DNA from: Phycisphaerae bacterium
Lineage (GTDB): Bacteria > Planctomycetota > Phycisphaerae > Phycisphaerales > UBA1924
Length of the DNA stretch: 45,059 bases
Reading direction: 5' to 3'
Assembly: GCA_016873295.1 (NCBI GenBank)
Contig: VGXM01000024.1
Location: 1 to 45,059, forward strand
The position numbers were made by a program, and so were the translations under genes. A model generated the notes under the pieces. The model saw only the letters and a program-made list of their open reading frames with translations. It ran no database searches and was not told the DNA's origin. Positions 36,051 through 44,484 of this stretch are shown piece after piece (positions within the stretch are counted from its first letter, which is position 1; each line of letters starts with the position of its first letter).

Positions 36051-36080
36051 TGATTAAACGAAACGGGTAGAGTTTAATCA
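36051..36080. promoter_or_regulatory. Palindromic operator upstream of the second Fic gene
   Basis: TGATTAAAC at 36051-36059 and GTTTAATCA at 36072-36080, a perfect 9-base inverted repeat with a 12-base centre, AT-rich in an otherwise GC-rich region. It ends six bases before the GTG start of the Fic gene, which has a C-terminal HTH. Autoregulation by the Fic protein is an inference. Confidence 0.6.
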
Positions 36081-36086
36081 GCGACC

Positions 36087-37289
36087 GTGGTCAATGAGGG
36101 AAACCCAAGGAGCGGACGGAGAGCACACGCAAGGGCTGGGGTCTATGTCCGTCAACCCACCGGGTATTGGGCGTTCCGACCGGCGCCCCTTCCTCCGCGG
36201 CCTGCGCTTGATCTTGGGGCGATTGAACCCGAGCTGTCGAGGGCCAACCTCGCGGTGGGTCGTCTCGACGGGATCGGAGAGGTCCTGCCCGACCCCAGGC
36301 TCTTTGTTCAGATGTACGTGAGCAAGGAGGCGGTGCTCAGTTCGCAGATCGAAGGGACACAGGCGAGTCTGTCTGACCTGCTTGAAGAAGAGGCCGGCGT
36401 GCCGATTACGGAGCGGGCAAGGCCACGGGACGTCGTGGAAGTGCGGAACTACGTCAGGGCGCTCGAGCAGGGTCTGCGCCGGCTTGAGACGCTGCCGCTG
36501 AGCTTGCGCCTGATCCGCGAGATCCACGCGGTCCTGCTCAAGGGGGTGCGGGGGGACCGGAGTTCGCCGGGCGACTTCAGGACGAGCCAGAACTGGATCG
36601 GCCCCGAAGGGGCGTTGCTTGCTGACGCGGCGTTCGTCCCGCCGCCGCACACCGAGTTGCTGGACCATCTGAGCGACCTTGAGCGATTCATCCGTGACGA
36701 GGATTCGACGCCGGTGCTGATCCGGGCGGGGCTGGTGCACGCGCAGTTCGAGACGATCCACCCGTTCCTGGACGGGAATGGACGACTGGGGCGCCTGCTG
36801 GTGACGTTCATGCTGTGCGAATGCGGGGTTCTGCGTCGCCCGCTGCTGTACTTGTCGGACTATCTGACGAGGCGGAAGTCGTCGTACTACGACTGGCTGA
36901 TGCGCGTGCGTGAAGATGGCGACTGGGAGGGGTGGCTGCGGTTCTTCCTCGAGGGCGTCGCGGAGGTCGCGGGGAAGGCCGCGAAGACCGCGCACGAGAT
37001 CCTGGCGCTCCAAGGGCGTCAACGTGAGCTGGTCCGCGGGGGGTTCCCGAGGAAGGCGAATCTGCTCCGTTTGCTCGAGGCGACCTATCGGTATCCGACG
37101 CTGACCGTGGGGATCGCGGCAAGCCGGATCGGCGTGTCGATCCCGACGGCGAACACCCTGGTCGCCGACCTTCAGAAGCTCGGTATCCTCACGGAGGTTA
37201 CCGGCCGCGACCGCGACCGCGTTTTCCGGTCCGTCGAATACCTCCGGACGCTGTCGCCCGGGTCGCCAACCCCGCGGAGTCGGTCTTGA
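36087..37289 (+). CDS. fic: Fic-domain AMPylase with C-terminal HTH (second copy)
   Basis: A 400-residue Fic protein, of the same type as the copy before clpB but only moderately similar to it. The inhibitory helix is S-x-x-x-E-G (S85 to G90), the Fic motif [12 protein letters not shown] with H225, and a C-terminal winged-helix-like part (LTVGIAASRIGVSIPTANTLVADLQKLG). It has a GTG start at 36087; no ATG is close by. A palindromic operator sits directly upstream, and a hairpin lies 35 bases after the stop. A diverged copy of the end of clpB follows, which suggests that it was inserted at the end of clpB. Targets unknown. Confidence 0.9.
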   Translation: MVNEGNPRSGRRAHARAGVYVRQPTGYWAFRPAPLPPRPALDLGAIEPELSRANLAVGRLDGIGEVLPDPRLFVQMYVSKEAVLSSQIEGTQASLSDLLEEEAGVPITERARPRDVVEVRNYVRALEQGLRRLETLPLSLRLIREIHAVLLKGVRGDRSSPGDFRTSQNWIGPEGALLADAAFVPPPHTELLDHLSDLERFIRDEDSTPVLIRAGLVHAQFETIHPFLDGNGRLGRLLVTFMLCECGVLRRPLLYLSDYLTRRKSSYYDWLMRVREDGDWEGWLRFFLEGVAEVAGKAAKTAHEILALQGRQRELVRGGFPRKANLLRLLEATYRYPTLTVGIAASRIGVSIPTANTLVADLQKLGILTEVTGRDRDRVFRSVEYLRTLSPGSPTPRSRS

Positions 37290-37323
37290 GCACTCTTCGT
37301 GCGCCGCACTCATCCCGTTCATT

Positions 37324-37346
37324 GCGATTCGTCGTGTGCGAATCGC
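37324..37346 (+). terminator. Hairpin after the second Fic gene
   Basis: GCGATTCG (37324-37331) and CGAATCGC (37339-37346) with a 7-base loop, 35 bases after the stop. A perfect stem with no U-tract. Likely terminator for the Fic gene. Confidence 0.55.
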
Positions 37347-37361
37347 GCATCGCCCGCGGGG

Positions 37362-37433
37362 GAGCTCGGGGCCGGCGACACGGTGAAGGTGGACTACCGG
37401 AGCAAGAGTCGCGTCTTTGAGCGTTCCGCATAG
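37362..37433 (+). pseudogene. Duplicate 3' end of clpB
   Basis: This stretch encodes ELGAGDTVKVDYRSKSRVFERSA and a stop, close to the real clpB end ([22 protein letters not shown]). By hand, 54 of the first 63 aligned bases match the bases from 35924. No sequence before it matches clpB, so only the last 24 codons remain; no start codon is available. It is a remnant of a former clpB end, left when the Fic gene and its adjacent clpB tail were recombined in, or the reverse. It has no independent coding role that I can see. Confidence 0.85.
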
Positions 37434-37765
37434 GATTGAGGCGATGACAAGGCCGAGGGTCATCTTGACGACGCGCCTGCCGGCGCCCGGGCGGGCCCGC
37501 TGGGGTCGTCGCCCCGTGGGTCCGGCCCTTGAGGGGCTGGTGGCGATGAACGTCTGGGCCCACCGCAGGCGGCGGGAAGTCGGACCGTTCGACGGCGAGT
37601 GGCGGATGGTCACCGTCCAGATGCCCATCCTCCTGACGACACCCGGGCGAACGCCCGGGGTGTAACGCGCCGGGAGCCCGGCGATCCCACGCTCGCGCGG
37701 GGCCCGTTGCGGAAGGTCCGGGCTTTTGCTGGCAATCCGCCCCGCGTGTGGCACACTGGAGGTAG
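37434..37765. other. Space between the clpB remnant and the HAF-repeat gene
   Basis: About 330 bases with no certain gene. A frame of 73 codons runs from ATG 37444 to a stop at 37665 on the plus strand (start MTRPRVILTTRLPAPGRAR); it has no recognisable domain and I give it low weight. It contains a strong hairpin, ACACCCGGGCG (37639-37649) and CGCCCGGGGTGT (37652-37663), with one bulged base, which includes the end of that frame. The upstream part may be remains of sequence that once followed clpB. Confidence 0.4.
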
Positions 37766-38890
37766 ATGCGATGCCGGGCGGCAATCCGGGCCGGGTGTGT
37801 CTGCGCCGTGGTCTTCCCGGGCGTGGCCTGGGCCCAGGTCTCGTTCACGAGGCTCGCCGGCTTCGCCGGGGATGATCGGACGTTTGCCTTCGGTGTCTCC
37901 CTCGACGGGGGGATCGTGGGCGGCAACTCGGGCACGCTGACCAGCCGGCGCGGGTTTGCGTGGGGGAGCGGCGCGGGATTCACGCCGCTGGCGGGCGTCG
38001 GCGCCTTCCACAGCGCAACGGCCGTTTCGGGCCATGGCGCGACGCTCGGTGGAGTCTCCAACAACCGGGCGGCGGTCTGGGCCCGGGGCGGGGGCGACCC
38101 GACGCTCATGCCCCAGACGATCTTCGCGGGCGGGCAGGTGACGGGGCTCTCGGGCGACGGCGGGCTGGCGGTGGGGTTCGGCGTGCCGATCGCGGGTCCG
38201 CAGGGCGCGTTCGCGTGGCTGACCGCCAGCGGCGTGGTGCAGCCCCTGCCGAGCCTTCCCGGCACGACCAGTTCGCAGGCCAACGGGGTGAGCGCCGGGG
38301 GCGGGCTGATCGTGGGGGCGGCGAGCACGCCCTCGGGCCCGGCGGCGTGGGCGTGGACCGCGGGCGGAACGGTTCCGCTGGCCACGCCGCCCGGCGCCAC
38401 GCGCACCTGGGCCCAGGGCGTGTCGTTCGAGGGGGCGCGGATCGTGGGGTACTCGGGCGACAGCGCCAGCGAGTGGGCGACGGCGTGGGACCTTGTGGGG
38501 GGCGCGTGGGTGGGCGAGGTGCTGGGGACGCTGCCGGGCGACGTGCGGGCCCGGGCCCGGGGCGTCAGCGCCCTGGGGCGGACCATCGTCGGGAGCAGCA
38601 TCGACGGGTCGGGGGACTGGCGGGCGTTCGTGTGGTCGCGGTCGGAGGGCATGCGCGACCTGAACGCGGTCCTGGGCGGGCTGGGCGTGGCGTTGGGGTC
38701 GTTCCGGCTGGAGGCCGCGACGGGGATCAGCGCCGACGGGCGCACGATCGTGGGGTATGGGGTGACGGGGGCGGGGCGGACGGAGGGGTTCGTGGCGGTG
38801 ATCCCGTCGCCGTGGGGAGTGCTCATCCTGGCGGGGCTTGGTCTGCGGCGGGGGCGGTGTGCGGTCGGGGTGGGCGGGGCTCCCGGCTGA
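37766..38890 (+). CDS. Secreted protein with HAF repeats and C-terminal PEP-CTERM-like tail
   Basis: A 374-residue exported protein. Signal peptide to about residue 23 (ending VAWAQ). I count seven short repeats of the HAF type, each with a serine-acidic-glycine turn and IVG (SLDGGIVGG, SGHGATLGG, SGDGGLAVG, SAGGGLIVG, SFEGARIVG, SALGRTIVG, SADGRTIVG), which in other proteins form a beta-propeller. The end reads VIPSPWGVLILAGLGLRRGR, a Pro-containing hydrophobic stretch followed by basic residues, like the PEP-CTERM sorting signals of planctomycetes. A GGAGG lies before the ATG. Function unknown, likely cell-envelope or extracellular. Confidence 0.75.
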   Translation: MRCRAAIRAGCVCAVVFPGVAWAQVSFTRLAGFAGDDRTFAFGVSLDGGIVGGNSGTLTSRRGFAWGSGAGFTPLAGVGAFHSATAVSGHGATLGGVSNNRAAVWARGGGDPTLMPQTIFAGGQVTGLSGDGGLAVGFGVPIAGPQGAFAWLTASGVVQPLPSLPGTTSSQANGVSAGGGLIVGAASTPSGPAAWAWTAGGTVPLATPPGATRTWAQGVSFEGARIVGYSGDSASEWATAWDLVGGAWVGEVLGTLPGDVRARARGVSALGRTIVGSSIDGSGDWRAFVWSRSEGMRDLNAVLGGLGVALGSFRLEAATGISADGRTIVGYGVTGAGRTEGFVAVIPSPWGVLILAGLGLRRGRCAVGVGGAPG

Positions 38891-38966
38891 GGCGGGCGTG
38901 CTGGCGTGGGCGGGGAGGCGGACGCGTCGTCGGCGGGGCAGTACGATTGTCGCGGGAGGCAGGATC

Positions 38967-39323
38967 ATGCCCACCGCCGATCGCGCGACGAGCCGTCAGA
39001 CGAGCGAGAAGCGCTCGGAGGAGACGCGCCCGCCGCGGGCGTGGAACGTGGTGCTGCTGGACGACCAGGACCACACGTACGAGTACGTGATCCGGATGGT
39101 GCGCGAGCTGTTCGCGATGGACGCGGCGCGGGCGTTCAGGGTGGCGAGCGCGGTGGACGGCGAGGGGCGCGCGGTCTGCCTGACGACGCACAAGGAGCAC
39201 GCGGAGTTGAAGCGCGACCAGATCCTGGCGTACGGGAAGGACCCGCTCATCGCGTGTTGCGCGGGGTCGATGTCGGCGGTGATCGAGCCGGCCGAGTGCG
39301 ACGACGCGGACGAGGCCCCATGA
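38967..39323 (+). CDS. clpS: ClpS adaptor protein
   Basis: A 118-residue protein whose core is the ClpS fold: WNVVLLDDQDHTYEYVIRMVRELF, then the helix with AARAFRVASAVDGEGRAV and LTTHKEHAELKRDQILAYG. ClpS binds N-end-rule substrates and delivers them to a Clp protease. The partner here is not evident, since the nearby clpB lacks a ClpP loop; a ClpA or ClpC elsewhere is expected. The N-terminal 30 residues are a Thr/Arg/Ser-rich tail. The ATG at 38967 is used; the last codons overlap the next gene by ATGA. Confidence 0.85.
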   Translation: MPTADRATSRQTSEKRSEETRPPRAWNVVLLDDQDHTYEYVIRMVRELFAMDAARAFRVASAVDGEGRAVCLTTHKEHAELKRDQILAYGKDPLIACCAGSMSAVIEPAECDDADEAP

Positions 39324-40267
39324 GCGCACGCCCCATCGTGGTGCAGACGGAGGACCTGGACGGGGAGTGCGCCCGCTGGCTGGCGGAGCGCGCGGACCTG
39401 GAGCGGGCCCCGGCGGGGGACGGCGCGGCCCTGGCTCGGCTGCTCAAGGACGCCGAGGGGCTGGTGGTGCGGACGTACACGCGCGTGGACGCGGCCCTGC
39501 TGGCGCGCTCGCCGCGCCTGCGGGTGGTGGGGCGGGCGGGCGTGGGCCTGGACAACATCGACCTGAAGGCGTGCCGGTCGCGTGGCGTGGCGGTGGTGTA
39601 CACGCCCGACGCCAACTCGTCGGCGGTGGCGGAGCTGGTGTTCGCGGCGCTGCTGGACGCGCTCCGCCCCCGCGTGTACCTCGACCGCCCCCTGGCCCTG
39701 GCGGGGTGGTCGGACTTGCGCCGGGGACTGGTGGCGGCCCGGCAACTGGAGGGGCTGACGCTGGGGGTCTGGGGGATGGGGCGCATAGGGAAGCGCGTGG
39801 CGCGGATCGGCGCGGCGATGGGCATGCGCGTGCTGTTCCACGACCTCGTCCAGATCGCGCCCGAGCATCGCTGGGGCGCGACGCCGGTCGGGGCCGACGA
39901 GCTGTGCCACGCGGCGGACGTGCTGACGATCCACGTCGACGGGCGCGCCGGCAACCGCGGGCTGGTGGGGGCGGGCGCGCTGGGGCTGCTGAAGAAGGAC
40001 GTGGTGCTGGTCAACACGAGCCGCGGGTTCGTGGTGGATCCGGCGGCGCTGGCGGCGTTCCTGCGGGCCCACGCCGAGGCGACGGCGATCCTGGACGTGC
40101 ACGAGCCCGAGCCGGTCGCGCCCGACTCGCCCCTGCTGGGGCTGGGCAACGCCAGGCTGCTGCCGCACGTCGGGGCGGCGACGCGGGACGCGCACGGGCG
40201 CATGAGCTGGGTGGTCCGCGACGTGTGGCGGGTGCTCTGCGGGGAGAAGCCCGAGTTCCCGGCGTGA
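39320..40267 (+). CDS. D-2-hydroxyacid dehydrogenase (SerA-like, no regulatory domain)
   Basis: A 315-residue NAD-dependent dehydrogenase of the D-isomer 2-hydroxyacid family. The Rossmann motif is LGVWGMGRIGKRVA; the catalytic residues are Arg in NTSRG, Glu in DVHEPEP and His in LLPHVGAAT. An early GRAGVGLDNIDL stretch is shared with 3-phosphoglycerate dehydrogenase. There is no ACT or other C-terminal regulatory domain, so a serine pathway role is possible but not proven; substrates could also be glyoxylate or hydroxypyruvate. Its ATG overlaps the clpS stop, so the two are one transcript. Confidence 0.85.
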   Translation: MSARPIVVQTEDLDGECARWLAERADLERAPAGDGAALARLLKDAEGLVVRTYTRVDAALLARSPRLRVVGRAGVGLDNIDLKACRSRGVAVVYTPDANSSAVAELVFAALLDALRPRVYLDRPLALAGWSDLRRGLVAARQLEGLTLGVWGMGRIGKRVARIGAAMGMRVLFHDLVQIAPEHRWGATPVGADELCHAADVLTIHVDGRAGNRGLVGAGALGLLKKDVVLVNTSRGFVVDPAALAAFLRAHAEATAILDVHEPEPVAPDSPLLGLGNARLLPHVGAATRDAHGRMSWVVRDVWRVLCGEKPEFPA

Positions 40268-40424
40268 GCGGGTCGGCCCGAGCCATCGGGCGCCTGGCCC
40301 CTGACCCGTGCGGACGCTGCCCGCCCGCGTGGCATGCATTCCGCCTCGGGGAAGCATGGGGCCCGGACTTCCGTGGGGCGTTCCCGGAGCGTGCTCCCGC
40401 AGGGCGGGGAGCATGGCACCCAGC
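40268..40424. repeat. Hairpin repeat between convergent genes, related to 20.0 kb
   Basis: The space between the dehydrogenase and the EF-G-like gene holds 30 bases (40284-40313) that match 27 of 30 with 20035-20064, including TGACCCGTGCGG. Both copies can fold into a GC-rich hairpin (GGGTC paired with GACCC, with an inner GGGC/GCCC stem). The right part ends in CATGGCACCC, similar to the GTGGCACCC arm of the first copy. It sits where a bidirectional terminator is expected. Confidence 0.65.
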
Positions 40425-40426
40425 GT

Positions 40427-42499
40427 TCAATCCTCTTCGGCGCCGGGCTTGAAGGCGGCGACGGCGGCGGCCTGGACGTTGGCGGGGGCGTGCTCGTCGT
40501 GGCTGTAGTCCATGGCGAAGCTGCCCGCGCCGCCGGTCATGCTCTTGAGTTCGTTGGAGTAGGTCTGGAGCTCGCCCAGTGGGGCGACGGCCCGAACGAC
40601 GCAGTTCTCGCCCACGACGTCGGAGGACTGGATCCGCCCGCGCTTGGTGGCGATGTGCCCGGCCAGGTCGCCCATGTAGCGGGCCGGGGCGGTGATCTCG
40701 ATGTTGACGTAGGGCTCGAGGAGCTTGGGTCGGGCCTTGGCGACGGCGTCGACGAAGGCCCGCTTGCCGGCGGTGATGAAGGCGATCTCCTTGGAGTCGA
40801 CGTCGTGGTACTTGCCGTCGTAGAGCACGCAGCGGATGCCGGTCATGGGGTACCCGGCGACGGCGCCGTCGGCGACGATCTGGCGGACGCCCTTCTCGAC
40901 GGCGGGCCAGAACTGGCGCGGGACGCTCCCGCCCACGACCTCGGACTCGAACTCGAAGCCCTCGGGGTGGTCGGGCGGCAGGGGCTCGATGCGGAGGTAG
41001 ACCTCGCCGAACTGTCCGGCGCCGCCGGTCTGCTTCTTGTGGCGGTGGTGCCCGTCGGCGCGGGCGGTGATGGTCTCCTTGTAGGCGACCTTGGGCTGGC
41101 TGGTGATGAGCTCGATGTTGGAGCCGTTCTTGAGCTTCTCGATCACGATGCGCAGGTGCAGCTCGCCCAGCCCGCGCATGACGGTCTGCTTGGTGGCGGC
41201 GACGCGGTCGATGACCAGGCAGGGGTCCTCGGCGATGAAGCGGTGCGCGATGGTGGAGAACTTGTTCTCGTCGGCGTGGTTCTTGAGCTCGATGGCCAGC
41301 CCGAACATGGGCTTGGGGAGCTGGAGGGGCTTGAGGCGGACGGAGTCGAGGTCGTGGGTGTCGTGGAGGACGCTGTTGAAGCGGACCTCCTCGACCTTGG
41401 CGACGGCGGCGATCTCGCCCGGGCCCACCTCCTGCACCTCGACGTGCTCCCTGCCCTGGAGCTTGAAGAGGTGCCCGATCTTGACGCTCTTCTTCTGGTC
41501 GTCGAGGAAGAGCTCGCTCTTGGCCCTGACGGTGCCCTGCCAGACGCGGAAGACGCCCGTCTTGCCCAGGAACGAGTCGGTGGTGATCTTGAAGACGTGG
41601 GCGAGGATCTTGCCGGCGGGGTCGGGCGTGGGGTGCCATTCCTGCTCGTCGGCGTCGGGCGCGTCGCGCCTGACGAACTCGGGCGGGTTGACCTCGACGG
41701 GGCTGGGGCAGAGGCTGGCGAAGACGTGGAGGAGGTCGTCGACGCCCGCGCCGGTCTTGGCCGAGCAGAAGCAGATGGGGACCAGGTGGGCCTGCTCCAG
41801 GCACTTCTCGAAGGCGGCGTGGAGCCTGTCGGCGTCGAACTTCTCGCCCTGGTCGAGGTAGATGCCGGTGAGTTCGTCGTCGACCTCGACGACCTGCTCG
41901 ATGATCTGCTTGTGGGCCTCGCGGACGGAGGAGAACTCAGTCTGATCGCCGGCGTCGTCGCTGCCGTCGTGCTCGAAGACGTTGATGACCGAGCCCTTGC
42001 CCGGCGCGGGCAGGTTGATGGGCAGGCAGACGGACCCGAAGTTCTCGCGGATGGACGCGACGGTCGCCTCGAGGTCGGCGTGGCTCTCGTCGATCTTGTT
42101 GACGATGATGATCCGGGGGATCTGGCGGGCCTCGGCGATGGCCATGAGGCGGCGGGCCACGCTGTCCACGCCCTTGAGCGGGTCGATCACCACCGCGACC
42201 GTCTCGACGGCGGGGAAGCAGGCGACGGCCTGGCCCAGGAAGTCGGCCCGCCCCGGCGTGTCGATCAGGTTGACCAGGTGCTTCTCGACCTCGAAGGTGA
42301 AGAAGGCCGGGTGGATCGAGTGCCGGTGGTGCCGCTCCTCGTCGGTGAAGTCGGAGTGGGTGTTGCCCTCCTCGACGGTGCCCAGGCGCTTGGAGGCGCC
42401 CGTGGAGTGCAGGAGGCGCTCCACCAGGGTGGTCTTGCCGCTGGAGGGCGTGCCGCAGATCAGGACGTTGCGGATGTCCGCTGGGTTTCGAACCGACAT
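40427..42499 (-). CDS. EF-G-like translation factor with altered GTPase centre
   Basis: A 690-residue translational GTPase of the EF-G family. Motifs: G1 GTPSSGKTT (16-24), G3 DTPGRADF (80-87) and G4 NKID. Domains II to V follow to the C-terminus (for example QTGGAGQFGEVYLRIEPL and a last stretch YSNELKSMTGGAGSFAMDYSHDE). Two departures from canonical EF-G matter: the catalytic His of DTPGHVDF is Arg84, and the switch I ERGIT region reads ERHHRHSI. This resembles EF-G II-type paralogues (there Tyr or similar replaces His), so I expect a second function, perhaps in recycling or stress, rather than normal translocation. Start is the ATG at 42499. Confidence 0.85.
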   Translation of the reverse strand: MSVRNPADIRNVLICGTPSSGKTTLVERLLHSTGASKRLGTVEEGNTHSDFTDEERHHRHSIHPAFFTFEVEKHLVNLIDTPGRADFLGQAVACFPAVETVAVVIDPLKGVDSVARRLMAIAEARQIPRIIIVNKIDESHADLEATVASIRENFGSVCLPINLPAPGKGSVINVFEHDGSDDAGDQTEFSSVREAHKQIIEQVVEVDDELTGIYLDQGEKFDADRLHAAFEKCLEQAHLVPICFCSAKTGAGVDDLLHVFASLCPSPVEVNPPEFVRRDAPDADEQEWHPTPDPAGKILAHVFKITTDSFLGKTGVFRVWQGTVRAKSELFLDDQKKSVKIGHLFKLQGREHVEVQEVGPGEIAAVAKVEEVRFNSVLHDTHDLDSVRLKPLQLPKPMFGLAIELKNHADENKFSTIAHRFIAEDPCLVIDRVAATKQTVMRGLGELHLRIVIEKLKNGSNIELITSQPKVAYKETITARADGHHRHKKQTGGAGQFGEVYLRIEPLPPDHPEGFEFESEVVGGSVPRQFWPAVEKGVRQIVADGAVAGYPMTGIRCVLYDGKYHDVDSKEIAFITAGKRAFVDAVAKARPKLLEPYVNIEITAPARYMGDLAGHIATKRGRIQSSDVVGENCVVRAVAPLGELQTYSNELKSMTGGAGSFAMDYSHDEHAPANVQAAAVAAFKPGAEED

Positions 42500-42683
42500 C
42501 GGAAACTCCTTCGCCGGGGCCCGCGGCGGGCGTCGGCGGATTGACGGATCGGGATGCCGTGGGTCCTCCCCGGAAGGGCCCACCCTGCACGAGTGTAAAG
42601 CACGGATCGAGCCTGGGACAATCCCCTCTCGGGGGCGGGTTGCCCCACCCGGACGAACACCCCACGGGCCCTAAACTCGGGCG

Positions 42684-44459
42684 ATGCCCGACCCACCGAT
42701 CGTCACGCGCTTCGCGCCGTCGCCCACGGGGCACCTGCACATCGGGGGGGCGCGTTCGGCGCTCTTCTGCTGGGCCTTCGCCGCGGGGCTCAAGAACCTG
42801 GGCCTCGACGGGCGCTTCATGATCCGCATCGAGGACACGGACCAGGCCCGCTCCAGCGACGAATCGGCCCGGGGGATCCTCGAGGACCTGGCGTGGCTGG
42901 GGATCGAGTGGGACGACGGGCCCGAGCTGCGCCTGGGGTCGGGGCGGACGGTCGGGGGCGACTCGCGGGGCGTGGGGCCCTACTTCCAGGCCCGGCGCGT
43001 CGCGACGTACAACGCGTACGCCGAGGACCTGATTCGGCGCGGTCGGGCGTACCCGGCGTTCGAAACGAGCGAGGAGCTGGAGGCCAGGCGCAAGGCCGCC
43101 GTCGCCGCCAAGCGGACCTACCGCTTCGAGCGGCCCGGCGATCTGGTCGCGGGGGAGTTCCCGCGGGGGCGGTGGGAGCGGGCGGTGAAGGGGGAGCGGC
43201 ACGTGGTGCGGTTCCTGTCGCCGCGCGAGGAGGTGGTGGTGCCGGACCGCGTGCTGGGGGACGTGCGGATCGCGCCGGGGGAGCTGGACGACTTCGTGAT
43301 CCGCAAGGCCGACGGGTTCCCGACGTACCACTTCGCGGTGGTGATCGACGACGAGCTGATGGGGGTGACGCACGTGATGCGGGCCCAGGAGCACCTGGCG
43401 AACACGCCCCGGCACGTGGCGATGCAGAAGGCGCTGGCGCGGCTGGACACGGGCGCGCCCTTCCGCACGCCCGAGTACGCCCACATGCCGCTCATCTTCA
43501 ACATGGACGGGACGAAGATGAGCAAGCGCGACAAGGCCAAGGCGGCCCGCAAGGCCGCCAAGGACGCGACCACGAAGGGGGCGACGCCGGCGTCGCTCGC
43601 GGGCGCCTGCGGGCTGGAGGAGGGCCCGGTCGCGGGCTTCCTGGCGGCGGAGCACGACCGGCTCGACGTCGCCGAGGCCCTGGCCCGGCACCTGAAGGTG
43701 ACGCTCCCCGAGATCGAGGTGTGGGATTTCCGGCGCAACGGCTACCTGCCCGAGGTCATCACCAACTTCATCGCGCTCCTGGGGTGGAGCAGCGGGCTGA
43801 AGGACGGGCAGGGGAAGGACGTCGAGAAGTTCGACATGCGGTTCCTGGCCGAGCACTTCTCGATCGAGCGGATCGGGCGCACCAACGCCCGGTTCGACCG
43901 CGCCAAGCTGCTGGCCTTCAACGCCGACGCCATCAAGGGCATGGAGGACGGGGCGTTCGCCTCGCGCTGGTGGTCGTGGCTGGGGGAGCACGAGCCGGAG
44001 GCGGCGTCAACGGTGCGCCGCGCCTTCGGCGACGACCCGCCCGCCTCGCCGCGCCTGGTGATGCTCGGGAGGGCCCTGAAGCCCCGGGCCCGCACGCTCC
44101 GCGAGGCGCTGGCGGCGGCCCGCTTCGCGCTGGTGGGCGATGACGCGTACGACTTCGACCAGGCCGCGGTCGCCAAGCACCTCCAGGGCGAGGGCGGGCG
44201 CGGGCTGGACCTGGTGCGCCAGGTGCGCGAGCGCCTCGCGGGGCTGGGCGACGGCGAGTTCACGCCCGACCAGGTGCACGCGATCGCGGAGCAACTGGCC
44301 CAGCAGTCCGGGGCCGGGATGGGGGCGGTGTCGCAGGCGGTCCGCGTCGCGGTGACGGGCGCGGGCGTGAGCCCGGGGATCGGGGAGACGCTCGCGGTGC
44401 TCGGCAAGGCGTCGACGCTGGCGCGGCTGGATCGGTGCCTGCGAGCGTGCGTCGTGTAG
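42684..44459 (+). CDS. gltX: Glutamyl-tRNA synthetase with a large insertion
   Basis: A 591-residue class I synthetase. The HIGH-type motif is PSPTGHLHIGGAR, the IEDTDQAR specificity segment follows, and KMSKR begins at residue 278. GluRS normally continues within about 15 residues from KMSKR to the GYLPEALLNYLALLGW-type region; here about 55 extra residues lie between, Ala/Lys-rich first, then a GPVAGFLAAEHDRLD helix pair. The C-terminal anticodon domain has the usual helical segments. With GatC and GatA in the same window, it probably also charges tRNA(Gln) with glutamate. The ATG at 42684 places the HIGH motif at the usual distance. Confidence 0.93.
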   Translation: MPDPPIVTRFAPSPTGHLHIGGARSALFCWAFAAGLKNLGLDGRFMIRIEDTDQARSSDESARGILEDLAWLGIEWDDGPELRLGSGRTVGGDSRGVGPYFQARRVATYNAYAEDLIRRGRAYPAFETSEELEARRKAAVAAKRTYRFERPGDLVAGEFPRGRWERAVKGERHVVRFLSPREEVVVPDRVLGDVRIAPGELDDFVIRKADGFPTYHFAVVIDDELMGVTHVMRAQEHLANTPRHVAMQKALARLDTGAPFRTPEYAHMPLIFNMDGTKMSKRDKAKAARKAAKDATTKGATPASLAGACGLEEGPVAGFLAAEHDRLDVAEALARHLKVTLPEIEVWDFRRNGYLPEVITNFIALLGWSSGLKDGQGKDVEKFDMRFLAEHFSIERIGRTNARFDRAKLLAFNADAIKGMEDGAFASRWWSWLGEHEPEAASTVRRAFGDDPPASPRLVMLGRALKPRARTLREALAAARFALVGDDAYDFDQAAVAKHLQGEGGRGLDLVRQVRERLAGLGDGEFTPDQVHAIAEQLAQQSGAGMGAVSQAVRVAVTGAGVSPGIGETLAVLGKASTLARLDRCLRACVV

Positions 44460-44484
44460 GGACCGGCGCGGCCATCATGCGACC

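Noticed and set aside
37444-37665. A 73-codon gene upstream of the HAF-repeat gene
   Set aside because: No domain, no clear ribosome site, and its end lies inside a hairpin. It may be real but the sequence does not support it well enough for a gene call.
38967-39323. ClpS working with the ClpB of this window
   Set aside because: ClpS delivers substrates to ClpA or ClpC; this Hsp100 protein has the ClpB middle domain and no visible ClpP-binding loop. The two genes are also 3 kb apart with unrelated genes between.
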